Part shown: piece by piece, positions 47,055 through 56,099 of the stretch
Position numbering within the stretch: position 1 is the stretch's first letter
How the letters are laid out: each line of letters opens with the position of its first letter
Source of the DNA: Roseovarius aestuarii
Lineage (GTDB): Bacteria; Pseudomonadota; Alphaproteobacteria; Rhodobacterales; Rhodobacteraceae
Assembly: GCF_019966515.1 (NCBI RefSeq)
Contig: NZ_JAIMIB010000001.1
Location: forward strand, 372,001 to 436,000
Length of the DNA stretch: 64,000 nucleotides
Direction of reading: 5' to 3'
Notes under the pieces: model-generated
The model's database searches: none
What the model saw: only the letters and a program-made list of their open reading frames with translations
Told to the model about the DNA's origin: nothing
Program-made: the position numbers and the translations under genes

Positions 47055-47498
47055 TCACGCCGTGTTAAAGATTAGATCGTCCCCATTCCAGACAAGCGGG
47101 CTAGCGTTCATTGCCAACACTCCGGCGGCGATGATGAAATCACCGCTTAGGACGTTCGATGCATTGCCCGCCGCGTCGATCACACCAACGTGCAAGCGCC
47201 AGGCACCAGGCGCCACGCCATTGCTGTCAATATTGTGCGTGTTTGCCCCCAAAGTAGCCGCCACGCTTCCCGACGCCACCGCTGCTGATTTCGCCGCAAT
47301 CAACGCCGCCGCGTTCACGAAGCCAACAGCGCTACCCAGCATCCAATGACAGGCGCCTACCTCGTTGTTCATGAACGAAAACCTTTGCAGGCTTTGGTCG
47401 ATCGAGAGGTTCGAAAGCACGGGTGGTATACTGTCAGCCTGCCCAGACGGAGCTAATTTCAGCGTTCGGCGTCTGGGCCCAACAAAGATCCCGATCAT
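47055..47498 (-). CDS. Small phage-like structural protein
   Basis: A 147-residue protein, rich in Ala, Asn and Val and poor in charged residues. I recognise no family. SNLSIDQSLQRFSFM and the GAWRLHVGVIDAAGNAS segment suggest an immunoglobulin-like strand pattern. It overlaps the spike-base gene by four bases and precedes the fibre gene, so it is probably part of the same particle structure. Confidence 0.55.
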   Translation of the reverse strand: MIGIFVGPRRRTLKLAPSGQADSIPPVLSNLSIDQSLQRFSFMNNEVGACHWMLGSAVGFVNAAALIAAKSAAVASGSVAATLGANTHNIDSNGVAPGAWRLHVGVIDAAGNASNVLSGDFIIAAGVLAMNASPLVWNGDDLIFNTA

Positions 47499-47752
47499 TC
47501 CCAGGCCACCACGACCGCAGTCGTCCCAGTTGCCAACACACGAATAGCACGGAATTCCAGCACCTCGCCAACCTCCACCGGGTAGGTGATATCGGTACCC
47601 GCAATATCACGAACAGCGACATTACCCGCCGCAATGCACTTCAATGCGCGCGGCCGAGGATTCAGATCACTGGTATCTGACGGAACGACCGGATAATGCA
47701 GTTCTCCCGGCGATATAAGACTGGCCGCAAACCCTGCGAAATTATCTGTCAT
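47495..47752 (-). CDS. GTA/phage head-spike base-like protein
   Basis: An 85-residue protein resembling the spike-base family named after Rhodobacter capsulatus Rcc01079, part of the GTA head spike. The shape is typical: PVVPSDTSDLNPRPRALKCI, then the core AAGNVAVRDIAGTDITYPV, then VLEFRAIRVLATGTTAVVV. First gene of the four-gene locus. In R. capsulatus the spike genes also lie apart from the main GTA cluster. Assignment is from memory of the family pattern. Confidence 0.65.
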   Translation of the reverse strand: MTDNFAGFAASLISPGELHYPVVPSDTSDLNPRPRALKCIAAGNVAVRDIAGTDITYPVEVGEVLEFRAIRVLATGTTAVVVAWE

Positions 47753-48350
47753 GTGCTTTTCCTTTCAAGATGCTGGGATGCGTGGAAATCGCCCAGGGTT
47801 AAGGGCCAAAGGCGTTGGCTAGTCAGCCGAACGATGTCCGACACGGCCTGCGGACACCAAAGAATTGCTTACCACCGCGCCATAAGATTGCCGAAGCGCG
47901 CGACTTAGCGGCGGATGCGGCAGGAGTTCTTGTCGCGACGCATATCGCGTCGCTCCGACCCGACCGGTAACGAAAATCCGAATTTCCCAAGATGCCGCCC
48001 ATTCTTACACTGTTAGAATTGTACGTGCGAAAGGTCTCACTGGCCGGGTGAAGAATTGGTGTACCAACAGTCCGCAGCTCACGTTCGGGCCAGAAAATCA
48101 ACTGCGCAGCACAGTGCGATGCTTAGAAATTCCATTAAAGTCAGATATTTGATTTATTTTTCGCGCAAGAAAATATTGCCATCGCTTTACAACAAGGAAC
48201 GCGATTTTGGGCAATATATGCCATATCGCTCGAGCGTTGAGCTTAAAGCATAGTCTCTGATTTCTCCATCACGAGCAGAGCTCTAGCTTATCGTTTGTTC
48301 GCGATGTCCTAAGGCAAAAACCGTTTCTGGTTTTCTAGCCATCGCTCCCT
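47753..48350. other. Gap upstream of the spike locus
   Basis: No convincing gene in about 600 bases. It holds a perfect 7-bp hairpin at 47935-47953 (GCGACGC-ATATC-GCGTCGC), and an AT-rich part at about 48140-48220. The promoter of the four spike-type genes should lie near 47760-47850. Confidence 0.4.
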
Positions 48351-48857
48351 TCAGCCCTCGCCGGCACCCGGACCGGTCTGATGGAAATAGACAAATGCAC
48401 CACCGCTTGGCCCGTCGACATCGCGATAGACGACCTGTCGAGGAATACGAATTGTGATAGCCTTGGCGTGATCCGTCAGACGCCATTCACGCTCCACAAG
48501 CCGGCAATTGGCGACACTGCCGCCGTAATCCGCCGTCGGTGCAACCCTGGCCATAAACAGAAGGTTTTGCGCAATTCGTTCGCGACCAAGGTAAGCGGCC
48601 CCGCTCGCAACGACATCGCGCGATTTACCTTTTGTCAGAATCGACTGTTCAGCACTTTCCGCCCATGCCCCGCATAAAAGCGTATGACCATCGTTTTCGC
48701 GTATGTCAGCGGCAATTGTCAGCCCGCCACCCGAGGTATACGTCCCCCCGTCGACCACAGGGTCATCGCCCAGCTGTGATGTCCGGATCGGATCGAGATA
48801 TGAAGTGCACGAAGCGACAGTCGATGCCGACGCCAATATCATCCAGATCAATTTCAT
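48351..48857 (-). CDS. Putative lipoprotein
   Basis: A 168-residue secreted protein with a lipobox-like end of the signal sequence (STVASC, Cys17), so probably lipid-anchored. Mature part has two further cysteines near 62 and 118 and an AXXWAESAE-like segment. Unknown function. It stands alone between the spike genes and two sulfotransferases. Confidence 0.65.
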   Translation of the reverse strand: MKLIWMILASASTVASCTSYLDPIRTSQLGDDPVVDGGTYTSGGGLTIAADIRENDGHTLLCGAWAESAEQSILTKGKSRDVVASGAAYLGRERIAQNLLFMARVAPTADYGGSVANCRLVEREWRLTDHAKAITIRIPRQVVYRDVDGPSGGAFVYFHQTGPGAGEG

Positions 48858-48965
48858 GGCACGACCTTTCAGTTGTGGGTGTTGCTCATATCAATTTGCG
48901 ACAACTTCGAGCTATATCAAGGCAACGACGCATCACATTCTGTCATCCACACAGGCACCCTGCGC

Positions 48966-49838
48966 TCAAGCGGTTGACGCAAAACTGCCTGTTTCCTCAA
49001 GCATTTCTGGGTACCATTTTTTTAGCGTGTCTTCAAATTCGCTGCGAAGTCGTCCGACCTGTGCCGGGGTAAGGTCGTCGCGCCACGCCCCCGCTTTTCC
49101 TTTGGTAAAGAAGCTCTTCATGGTCGCTGGCTTTTCAGAAAAACCAATCTCTTTTTCCTGTTTTTGCAATGACTTAAAGCTTGCCTGTTTCACTGCATAG
49201 GCCAGCTTGGGACGGTCAACTTTGACCTTCATGAACTTCTCAAGCATGGCCGACACGGTCTTGCCCGGATTTGCCAGCATGTCCTCATAACGAATGACAT
49301 ATAGCGGCAATCCCGGCGCCTGTGTCCAGGTATTCACATGATCATCCCAGCGGCCAAGTGGTTCGTACATGCCCGTATCCGTGGCCATAATATTCCTTGT
49401 CGAGCACATCCGCTCGATCGTCGTATCGATATCCGCCGATTGATGCCGGGCAAAGGAAGGCGCCAGGTCAAACGGGTTACGCATGACATAGACCGCCGCT
49501 GCCGTCACTTCGGGTGGGATCACATCCATGTCGTGTATCCGCGTGGTCTGGCAGTGCGTTTTGACAAAATGATGATTGGGCTTCGACGCTGCAATCAGCC
49601 GCAGTGCTTTTTGGCGAACCTCAAGCCATTCTTCGATCGACGAAGCACTATAGGGGTGCCCCAAGGCCCGATCGAAGAAGTCTTTGCGAATATCGCCAGT
49701 CGTAAATTTGCTAAGGCTGTTGATATCCGGCGCCTTGGTCCTGGGCATGAAGTAATTGGCCAGAAGTACGCGAACCCATGTGTTGCCGGACTTGGGAAAG
49801 GATGCAAGCCAGATTATCCGCTGAAGGTTAGTCATCAT
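48966..49838 (-). CDS. Sulfotransferase domain protein (second of a tandem pair)
   Basis: A PAPS-dependent sulfotransferase-like protein of about 290 residues. The 5'-phosphosulfate loop is WLASFPKSGNTWVRVLLANY and the 3'-phosphate site is in YVMRNPFDLAPSFARH. RYEDMLANPG and the C-terminal GKAGAWRDDLTPAQVG follow in the family order. It begins inside the 3' end of the first copy, about a 10-base overlap; ATG 49835 or 49847 are alternatives. The acceptor is unknown. Confidence 0.86.
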   Translation of the reverse strand: MMTNLQRIIWLASFPKSGNTWVRVLLANYFMPRTKAPDINSLSKFTTGDIRKDFFDRALGHPYSASSIEEWLEVRQKALRLIAASKPNHHFVKTHCQTTRIHDMDVIPPEVTAAAVYVMRNPFDLAPSFARHQSADIDTTIERMCSTRNIMATDTGMYEPLGRWDDHVNTWTQAPGLPLYVIRYEDMLANPGKTVSAMLEKFMKVKVDRPKLAYAVKQASFKSLQKQEKEIGFSEKPATMKSFFTKGKAGAWRDDLTPAQVGRLRSEFEDTLKKWYPEMLEETGSFASTA

Positions 49839-50661
49839 AGTAACCATAACGTTTCATGACGATACGATGGTCCCGGCGTATCCGGCGAACCAGATCTTTG
49901 TCTAACTCGTCCTTCCAATACCCGCTGGTTCCTTTGGTAAAGAATGTCTTGGCCTGCTCAGACTTCTCAACAAATCCGCCCTTCTTCTCCTGCTTCGATA
50001 ATTCCTTGAAGCTTGAGAACTTGATCGCCTTTTTCAGGCGTTTCTCATCCACGGGAAGGCCAACATGCTCAACCGCCTTGGCGAAATGCGTTTCCGGATC
50101 CTCAAGAAGGTCCTCATATCGCAGAACAAGCACTGGATAATTCGCCGCTGCGGTCCAGCTTTCCACATGAGCGGACCATGTACCTAAATAATCTGCCGCA
50201 TTTGTCTTGCTGGGCGCACTGGCATTGTCCTTGCTGCCAATCATCTTTGTGGCCTGCTCCGCAGACATGCCATAATGGCGCGCATAGGACAGCACCATGT
50301 CCAGAGGATTGCGCAAAATATAGATGGCAGAACGCGTAAACCGGTCGGGTATCAGTTCTACACCCTGAGCAATGCTCTTGATGTTGTGAGTCTTGGCGAA
50401 ATTTATATCTGCATTGTTGGCGACAATGCCGCGCAAGACCTTTTCTCTGAGAGACAATACAAGACCTAGATCTCCCATATTGATCTCTCGCCCGGCGACC
50501 ATATGATAGGTTTTCGCGATCGAATCCCCCATGCCAAAACGATTCATCTGGTTAATCGGGATGGGTTGTTCGGGATTTATCAAATAGTTGGATAGGAAAG
50601 CCCGCGTCCAAGTATTGCCCGACTTTGGATAAGAGGCCAGCCAGACGATACTGTTCTTCAT
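49828..50661 (-). CDS. Sulfotransferase domain protein (first of a tandem pair)
   Basis: A paralogue of the gene that follows (277 aa). WLASYPKSGNTWTRAFLSNY, IYILRNPLDMVLSYARHYG and RYEDLLEDPE are the PAPS-binding segments, and TSGYWKDELDKDLVRRI matches the C-terminal block. ATG 50661 is preferred to 50715, which only adds a hydrophobic leader. Both are soluble cytosolic types. The pair probably modifies cell-surface sugars, lipids or small molecules. Confidence 0.86.
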   Translation of the reverse strand: MKNSIVWLASYPKSGNTWTRAFLSNYLINPEQPIPINQMNRFGMGDSIAKTYHMVAGREINMGDLGLVLSLREKVLRGIVANNADINFAKTHNIKSIAQGVELIPDRFTRSAIYILRNPLDMVLSYARHYGMSAEQATKMIGSKDNASAPSKTNAADYLGTWSAHVESWTAAANYPVLVLRYEDLLEDPETHFAKAVEHVGLPVDEKRLKKAIKFSSFKELSKQEKKGGFVEKSEQAKTFFTKGTSGYWKDELDKDLVRRIRRDHRIVMKRYGYYDD

Positions 50662-50701
50662 GGTCGATTTCCCCGCGGTGACACACCCGCGTAGTACCAA
50701 C

Positions 50702-50740
50702 AAAAAAAATAGCAAGGAAGAGTAAACTCCCCCTTGCTAT
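50702..50740 (-). terminator. Rho-independent terminator of the porin gene
   Basis: Read on the minus strand this is a 14-bp stem (50740-50727 with 50722-50709, two G-U pairs, loop TTTA) followed by eight T. It lies 18 bases after the porin stop codon and ends the porin transcript before the sulfotransferase genes. Confidence 0.88.
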
Positions 50741-50757
50741 CAGATTTTACCTTAAGC

Positions 50758-51888
50758 TTAGAAGCTCAGGTTGATCGCAGTACCGAAGACTGTACCGTCG
50801 TCGTCGTTTGCGGCGTTACCGTTGTCGGACGCTTCTGCGTAGACAAGGTAGATATCCCAATCAACACCTGGGCCGAGGTCACGGCTGGCGGCGATTGCAT
50901 ATGCTTCGTACTCTTCGTCCGCACCGAGGGTACCGGAGTTGTCGTAGTTACCCTGATAGGTTTCGAAACCGAAGGACCAGGGGCCAGGTGCGTCGTAGGT
51001 TACACCGAGGCTCCAACCGTCTTGGTCAACACCAAACGCGCCGTTGCCGTTGTCGTTTTCGGCATAGCTAGCACCAAAACCGAAGTCGCCGATGCCGACG
51101 TTAAGGCCAACGGCCCATACGTCTGCGTCAGGTGCGCCAGCAGCTACACCGCTGCCTTCACCGTAACGAGCGCTTGCAGTAACACTTGCTGCACCCAGGT
51201 TGCCGGAGTAGTTAACACCGATGTCCCAGATATCTTCAAGAGTAGCTGTGGTGTTGTTGGCGATCTGACCAGGAGCAAAGCCCTGCGACGCGTTGCCGTT
51301 GTTGTTCGGCGCATACGAGAAACCAACAACCAGACCGTTGAAGTTCGGTGTGAAGTAGCTGATGCGGTTCACGTCGTTGTTACCTGCAACTTCAGTGAAC
51401 GACGAGATGCCGGCCTGACGGAAGTTGAAAGGTACAACACCCGAAAGCGGCAGGAAGGCCGAGATCGAAGGTGAGTTGATGAACAGCGAAGAAACAGCCG
51501 ACGCACCGGTTGACAACAGGTAACCAGCCGAGTTTTCCGCACCAAGCACAACGCGACCGAATGTGTCGCTCTTGATTTCGATGTAGGATTCGTCGACGTT
51601 GTTAGCCGCGCCACCAACGTTGTTTTGCGCTTCAAACTGTACGTTGGCACCGAAGGTCAGGCCATTGTCCAGAGTGATGCTGGGCGAGAAGATGATCTCA
51701 CCGGTGGAGAATTGCTTCAGACCGTCAAAGTCCGAGCCCGCTGTTGCGGCGCCGGCGCTGTGGTCGACGATCGCGACGTGCGAGTTGATAAACCCGCCCC
51801 AGTCCAGATCCCAGCTCTGGGCCGAAGCCGGAGCAGCAGCGGCAACGCCGAGTGCGATCGCGCTGGTGCTAAGAAGTTGCTTTTTCAA
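50758..51888 (-). CDS. Outer-membrane porin
   Basis: A 376-residue general porin of the Rhodobacter type. Signal peptide of about 23 residues (ending APASA), then a barrel with alternating strands, Gly/Asn-rich turns and a C-terminal Phe (NLSF). It starts with TTG at 51888, preceded by a strong AGGAGGGA site. Its own terminator follows. Lower GC than its neighbours, as is common for highly expressed porin genes. Confidence 0.88.
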   Translation of the reverse strand: MKKQLLSTSAIALGVAAAAPASAQSWDLDWGGFINSHVAIVDHSAGAATAGSDFDGLKQFSTGEIIFSPSITLDNGLTFGANVQFEAQNNVGGAANNVDESYIEIKSDTFGRVVLGAENSAGYLLSTGASAVSSLFINSPSISAFLPLSGVVPFNFRQAGISSFTEVAGNNDVNRISYFTPNFNGLVVGFSYAPNNNGNASQGFAPGQIANNTTATLEDIWDIGVNYSGNLGAASVTASARYGEGSGVAAGAPDADVWAVGLNVGIGDFGFGASYAENDNGNGAFGVDQDGWSLGVTYDAPGPWSFGFETYQGNYDNSGTLGADEEYEAYAIAASRDLGPGVDWDIYLVYAEASDNGNAANDDDGTVFGTAINLSF

Positions 51889-52253
51889 GGGTGTCCCTCC
51901 TCATAAGCAAGTGATTAAAGTTTCGCCGCCCCCAACGTGGACACGACTTGGATGATGGAATGCTGCAAATACCCCCCGACTGTCAACGAATGCCCCCGCT
52001 GCCAAACCGTTGTTACCGGCGTTGTGGCGTTTAAATCACACACCCCAGAACGCCTATTCCGGGGCGGTTTGCGGCGCCCACCCCAATTCGCCTTATTTTA
52101 TTGGCTTTTTGTAAGGATTTTCGACCGGTGACCTGACTCACCGTGGCACCGTGGTCACGTTTTGATTTTGCGCTCAGCAAAGGTTTTAACGTTGCGGTTT
52201 CGCCACACACCAGGCTTGCGCCAGAGAATCGCTATGGGCGTTGCCGATTCCAT
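51889..52253. other. Porin upstream region
   Basis: A gene-free stretch between the porin and the BKACE gene. It should hold the porin promoter (TTGACA at 51981-51986 on the minus strand) and a long leader. A partly palindromic GGTGACC...GGTCAC pair lies near 52125-52168. Confidence 0.4.
51958..51986 (-). promoter_or_regulatory. Putative porin promoter
   Basis: A consensus TTGACA lies on the minus strand at 51986-51981. A 17-base spacer leads to GCATTC, a weak -10. The start would be about 60 bases upstream of the porin TTG. Only the -35 match is strong. Confidence 0.35.
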
Positions 52254-53087
52254 CTAATCGGTCGCCGACAGCCCCAGGATTGCCCGTGCCTGGTCCACCG
52301 TTGCTACCGGTCGCTCGTATTTTTCGCATAATGCAGCGCAGCGCGCGACTAATGCTGCATTGGACGGCGCCAGTGTGTTGCGGTCTAGCCGGATATTATC
52401 TTCAAGCCCGGTTCGGGTATGGCCGCCGGCTGCAATCGACCACTCATTGACCACGATCTGGTTCGGACCGACCCCGGCCGCACACCATTGCGCTTCAGCG
52501 GCGCGTTCCTTCATGATCCGAACATAGAAATCAAACACGTCGCGATCGGCAGGCATAGCGTTCTTCACCCCCATCACGAACTGCACATAAAGCCTGCCAT
52601 AAAGGACACCTTCCCGGTGCAGCCGAATGGCATGCAGAATATGGCTCAGATCGAACGCTTCGATCTCGGGGGTAACATGAAACCTGTGCATCTCTGTCGC
52701 CAGCCATTGAACAAGATCAGGCGGATTTTCATAAACCCGGGTCGGAAAATTGTTCGATCCGACCGAAAGCGAAGCCATATCCGGCCTGAGCGACAGCATG
52801 CCGCCCCGCTCTGCCCCGGCCCCCGAGCGTCCACCAGTGGAATACTGGATGATCATCCCGGGGCAATGCTTTCGAATGCCTTCGCCCAGACGCGAGAACC
52901 GATCAGGGTCAGAACAGGGCAAGCCATCATCGTCACGGACATGACAATGCGCAATAGACGCGCCCGCTTCAAAAGCCGCATGGGTGCTTTCAATCTGCTC
53001 TTCGACCGTGACCGGTACCGCCGGGTTATCAGCCTTGGTCGGGACCGACCCGGTAATCGCGACACAGATGATGCAGGGAGTGGCCAT
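52254..53087 (-). CDS. BKACE family beta-keto acid cleavage enzyme
   Basis: A 277-residue member of the 3-keto-5-aminohexanoate cleavage (BKACE/DUF849) family. The zinc site shows as AHCHVRDDDG and GGHTRTGLEDN, with the glycine-rich QYSTGGRSG loop. Such enzymes condense a beta-keto acid with acetyl-CoA; dehydrocarnitine is one known substrate. The true substrate here is unknown. Two neighbours on the same strand are a CMD-like protein and PPK2. Confidence 0.86.
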   Translation of the reverse strand: MATPCIICVAITGSVPTKADNPAVPVTVEEQIESTHAAFEAGASIAHCHVRDDDGLPCSDPDRFSRLGEGIRKHCPGMIIQYSTGGRSGAGAERGGMLSLRPDMASLSVGSNNFPTRVYENPPDLVQWLATEMHRFHVTPEIEAFDLSHILHAIRLHREGVLYGRLYVQFVMGVKNAMPADRDVFDFYVRIMKERAAEAQWCAAGVGPNQIVVNEWSIAAGGHTRTGLEDNIRLDRNTLAPSNAALVARCAALCEKYERPVATVDQARAILGLSATD

Positions 53088-53213
53088 ATCTCAGACTAGC
53101 ACAGCAAACGCGCGGCTCCTATCGCGGATTGGCGGACGAAGTAGCCATCCGAGGCGCTGGAGTTCGAGCGGCGCATCGACTGCGCGCGCAAAATTTCAAT
53201 GGCAAAGAAGAAA

Positions 53214-53603
53214 TCAGAGTAACCCCTGCTCGTCCAATACCTTGCGAGCCGAGCGAAAGCATTCGATACCCTGCGGCACGCCACAATAGATTGCGACAAC
53301 ATGCACGATGGCGCGGATTTCCTCGACGCTGACGCCATTGGTGATGGCTCCGCGACAGTGGATTTCCCATTCATGCATCTTGCCCAATGCGCCAAGCATG
53401 GTGAGGTTCATCATACTGCGCGTCTTTGGTTCGATCACATCATCCCCCCAACCGAACCCCCAGCACCAGGCGGTCATCGCTTCCTGAAAGGGGCGCGTGA
53501 ATTCATCCGCCGCAGCCAGGTTCTTTTCGACATATTCAGCGCCTAAAGTGGCTTTGCGCTGCTCAAGACCTTTCAAAAACAGATCTTCGTCAAATGTACT
53601 CAT
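53214..53603 (-). CDS. Carboxymuconolactone decarboxylase family protein
   Basis: A 129-residue AhpD-like-fold protein of the CMD/PcaC family, which decarboxylates 4-carboxymuconolactone in the protocatechuate pathway. GAITNGVSVEEIRAIVHVV is the family core. Unlike peroxidase-type AhpD relatives it has no CxxC. ATG 53603 is the family-like start; the frame opens at 53777 in the PPK2 gene. A pcaD-like gene at 44032 is 9 kb away. Confidence 0.8.
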   Translation of the reverse strand: MSTFDEDLFLKGLEQRKATLGAEYVEKNLAAADEFTRPFQEAMTAWCWGFGWGDDVIEPKTRSMMNLTMLGALGKMHEWEIHCRGAITNGVSVEEIRAIVHVVAIYCGVPQGIECFRSARKVLDEQGLL

Positions 53604-53688
53604 TCTTGTGCCTTTCCTTGTTGATATTCGCGGCAGCCTCACCCGCAAGGTGTTGCTGTAATCACATCTAATGCTATGAAACAAAAAA

Positions 53689-54525
53689 CTATTTTGCCGA
53701 CGGTGTAAACGGCTCGGGCACGATGTTCTGTGTTGAAAACGGTGGGCGTTCATACTCGGGATGCTCTGGGCGCTCATCGAATTCGATATGCTGGGGCGTC
53801 GTATCCTTATAGGGTATCTGCGTGAGAAAATGCGCTATGCAGTTTAGCCGCGCGTGTTTTTTCACATCCGCGTTCACCACATGCCAGCGCGCCTCGGGGA
53901 TGTCCGATCGGGCCATCATTTCGTCCTTGGCCTTGGAATAATCGACCCATTTCTTGCGCGATTCCAAATCCATCGGAGACAATTTCCACCGTTTCAGCGG
54001 GTCGGTCAGTCGCGATTGGAACCGCTTTTCCTGCTCGGAGTCACTGACGGAGAACCAGTATTTGATCAGGACAATACCCGATCGCACCAACATTCGTTCC
54101 AGCTCCACAACCGAGGTGAAGAACTCTTCATATTCATCGTCAGTGCAGAACCCCATCACCCGTTCTACCCCTGCCCGATTATACCAGGACCGGTCAAAAA
54201 TCACGATTTCTCCGGCAGCTGGCAAATGCGTGAGGTAGCGCTGGAAATACCATTGGGTCTTCTCACGCTCAGTCGGGGCTGGCAAGGCAACTATCCTTGC
54301 CACCCGCGGGCTCAGAGATTGGGTCAGGCGCTTGATCGTCCCGCCCTTTCCAGCAGCATCGCGCCCCTCGAAGATCACCGCGACCCGCAGCCCCTCCTGC
54401 TTGACCCATTCCTGCAGCTTGACCAGTTCAACCTGCATATCGGCCATGGCGGCATTGTATTTCTTATTCGAGATTTTCTTTGTTTTCGTGTGCGTTTCTT
54501 CGGAAAATTCCTCTGTCATCGTCAC
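53689..54525 (-). CDS. ppk2: Polyphosphate kinase 2
   Basis: A 278-residue PPK2-family kinase that moves phosphate between polyphosphate and nucleotides. Walker A FEGRDAAGKGGTIKR, the Walker B-like FDRSWYNRAGVERVM, and the EREKTQWYFQRY lid are all present. Length fits class I PPK2. Confidence 0.93.
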   Translation of the reverse strand: MTMTEEFSEETHTKTKKISNKKYNAAMADMQVELVKLQEWVKQEGLRVAVIFEGRDAAGKGGTIKRLTQSLSPRVARIVALPAPTEREKTQWYFQRYLTHLPAAGEIVIFDRSWYNRAGVERVMGFCTDDEYEEFFTSVVELERMLVRSGIVLIKYWFSVSDSEQEKRFQSRLTDPLKRWKLSPMDLESRKKWVDYSKAKDEMMARSDIPEARWHVVNADVKKHARLNCIAHFLTQIPYKDTTPQHIEFDERPEHPEYERPPFSTQNIVPEPFTPSAK

Positions 54526-54595
54526 CCCTCCCCATATTTTCAGCGCGTGATCCGGGGATTGAACACCAGATCGGACCGTTCACGCAAGAAAGCGT

Positions 54596-56038
54596 TTAGC
54601 GCAACGAAATAGCGACATTTTTTGTTTGCACGTAATTCCACAACGCCTCGCGCCCTTTCTCGCGGCCATAGCCCGACTTGCCGTAACCGCCAAAGGGTGT
54701 CTCTACGCCACCCGCAAACCACTGGTTCACAAAGACCTGTCCGGCGCGCATCTGTCGTGCGGCGCGGGTGGCACGATCGAGGTCGCGGGTAAAGACGCCG
54801 CCCACCAGACCGTATTGCGTACCGTTGGCGATCCGGATCGCATCAGCCTCGTCACGGAATGTCATCACCGACAGAACCGGGCCGAACACCTCCTCCTGCG
54901 CAATGGTCATTTCAGGTGTCACATCGGTCAGAACCGTGGGTTCCAGAAACGCACCGGGGATGTTCATCTTGCGCCCGCCCGTGACTACCCTGGCGCCTTG
55001 GGCCTCAGCCTCGACAACCATGCCGGCCGCGCGGTCGCGTTGCGCTTCGGACACCATCGCACCCATATTCGCACCGGGTTCAGCACGGTCTATTCCCGGC
55101 CCGACCGACAGAGATTTCGCAATGTTAACAGCTCGTTCAACCACTTCGTCATGGCACGATTCATGTGCAATCACCCGGCTCATCGCCGAGCACACCTGCC
55201 CGGCATTGAGGTAAATTCCCCAGCGAATGTCACTCTCAAACGCATCCAGATCGGCATCGTCATGCACGACTGCTGCGGATTTGCCGCCAAGCTCCAACAC
55301 ACAATGCACCACGTTGGCGGCCGCCGCAGTGGCAATGGCAATGCCGGTTTTGACAGAACCGGTAAAGACAATCTGATTGACGTCTCGATGTTCGCTCAGC
55401 GCAGCACCCGCCTGATGGCCCCAGCCACAGAGGATATTAACCGCCCCCGGAGGCCAACCCACAGCCTGTGCGGCATCGGCAAAAACCCAATTGGAGCAAG
55501 GTGTCAGCTCGGGTGTTTTGATTACACAGGCATTTCCCGTGGTTAGCCCGGCGGAGAGCGATCGCGCGGTCATTTCAAGCGGGTAGTTCCACGGGATGAT
55601 CTGGGCTGACACGCCATAGGGCTCGTTATGGGTGAAATCGAAGAAACCATCGCCCAGCGGAATCGAGCGACCCTCAACCGTCGAGGCCTGATTGCCATAA
55701 TATTCAAAATAAAGCGCTGCGCCGCGTACTTCCCGTTCGGCTTCCCACAAGGGCTTGCCCTGTTCAAGGCATAAGAGAGGTGCTATTTCGTCAATTCGGT
55801 CAATCAGATGGCGTCCCATCGCCTGCACCATCCGTCCACGCTCGATGGGCCGCATCGCAGTCAGAACGCCCGAAAGATGTACGCGTTTGGCCGCCTGCAC
55901 CGCACGATCCACATCCGCCTCATCCGCCAGCGCGTGTTCGGCCAGTTTCTCGCCGGTGCCGGGGTTGATCACGTCAACGCGCCCTGCATCGCCATCTACC
56001 CATTCGCCGTTGATGTAGTTCTGAAAATAGTCCTTCAT
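54596..56038 (-). CDS. Aldehyde dehydrogenase family protein
   Basis: A 480-residue NAD(P)-dependent aldehyde dehydrogenase. The catalytic Cys is in NAGQVCSAMSR and Glu in LELGGKSAAVV. It looks like the betaine-aldehyde/4-aminobutyraldehyde type. It is downstream of a sulfotransferase-like gene and several enzymes on the same strand, so it may oxidise an aldehyde made in that pathway. Confidence 0.88.
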   Translation of the reverse strand: MKDYFQNYINGEWVDGDAGRVDVINPGTGEKLAEHALADEADVDRAVQAAKRVHLSGVLTAMRPIERGRMVQAMGRHLIDRIDEIAPLLCLEQGKPLWEAEREVRGAALYFEYYGNQASTVEGRSIPLGDGFFDFTHNEPYGVSAQIIPWNYPLEMTARSLSAGLTTGNACVIKTPELTPCSNWVFADAAQAVGWPPGAVNILCGWGHQAGAALSEHRDVNQIVFTGSVKTGIAIATAAAANVVHCVLELGGKSAAVVHDDADLDAFESDIRWGIYLNAGQVCSAMSRVIAHESCHDEVVERAVNIAKSLSVGPGIDRAEPGANMGAMVSEAQRDRAAGMVVEAEAQGARVVTGGRKMNIPGAFLEPTVLTDVTPEMTIAQEEVFGPVLSVMTFRDEADAIRIANGTQYGLVGGVFTRDLDRATRAARQMRAGQVFVNQWFAGGVETPFGGYGKSGYGREKGREALWNYVQTKNVAISLR

Positions 56039-56099
56039 TTTTCCTCGGTTTCAGGCTGGATTTCGAAAATCGATACCGGCCTCGCTCTATCCAACGATC

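Noticed and set aside
47823-48101. A 92-codon minus-strand frame upstream of the spike-base gene
   Set aside because: Composition is Arg/Ser-rich, no ribosome site or family pattern; likely non-coding.
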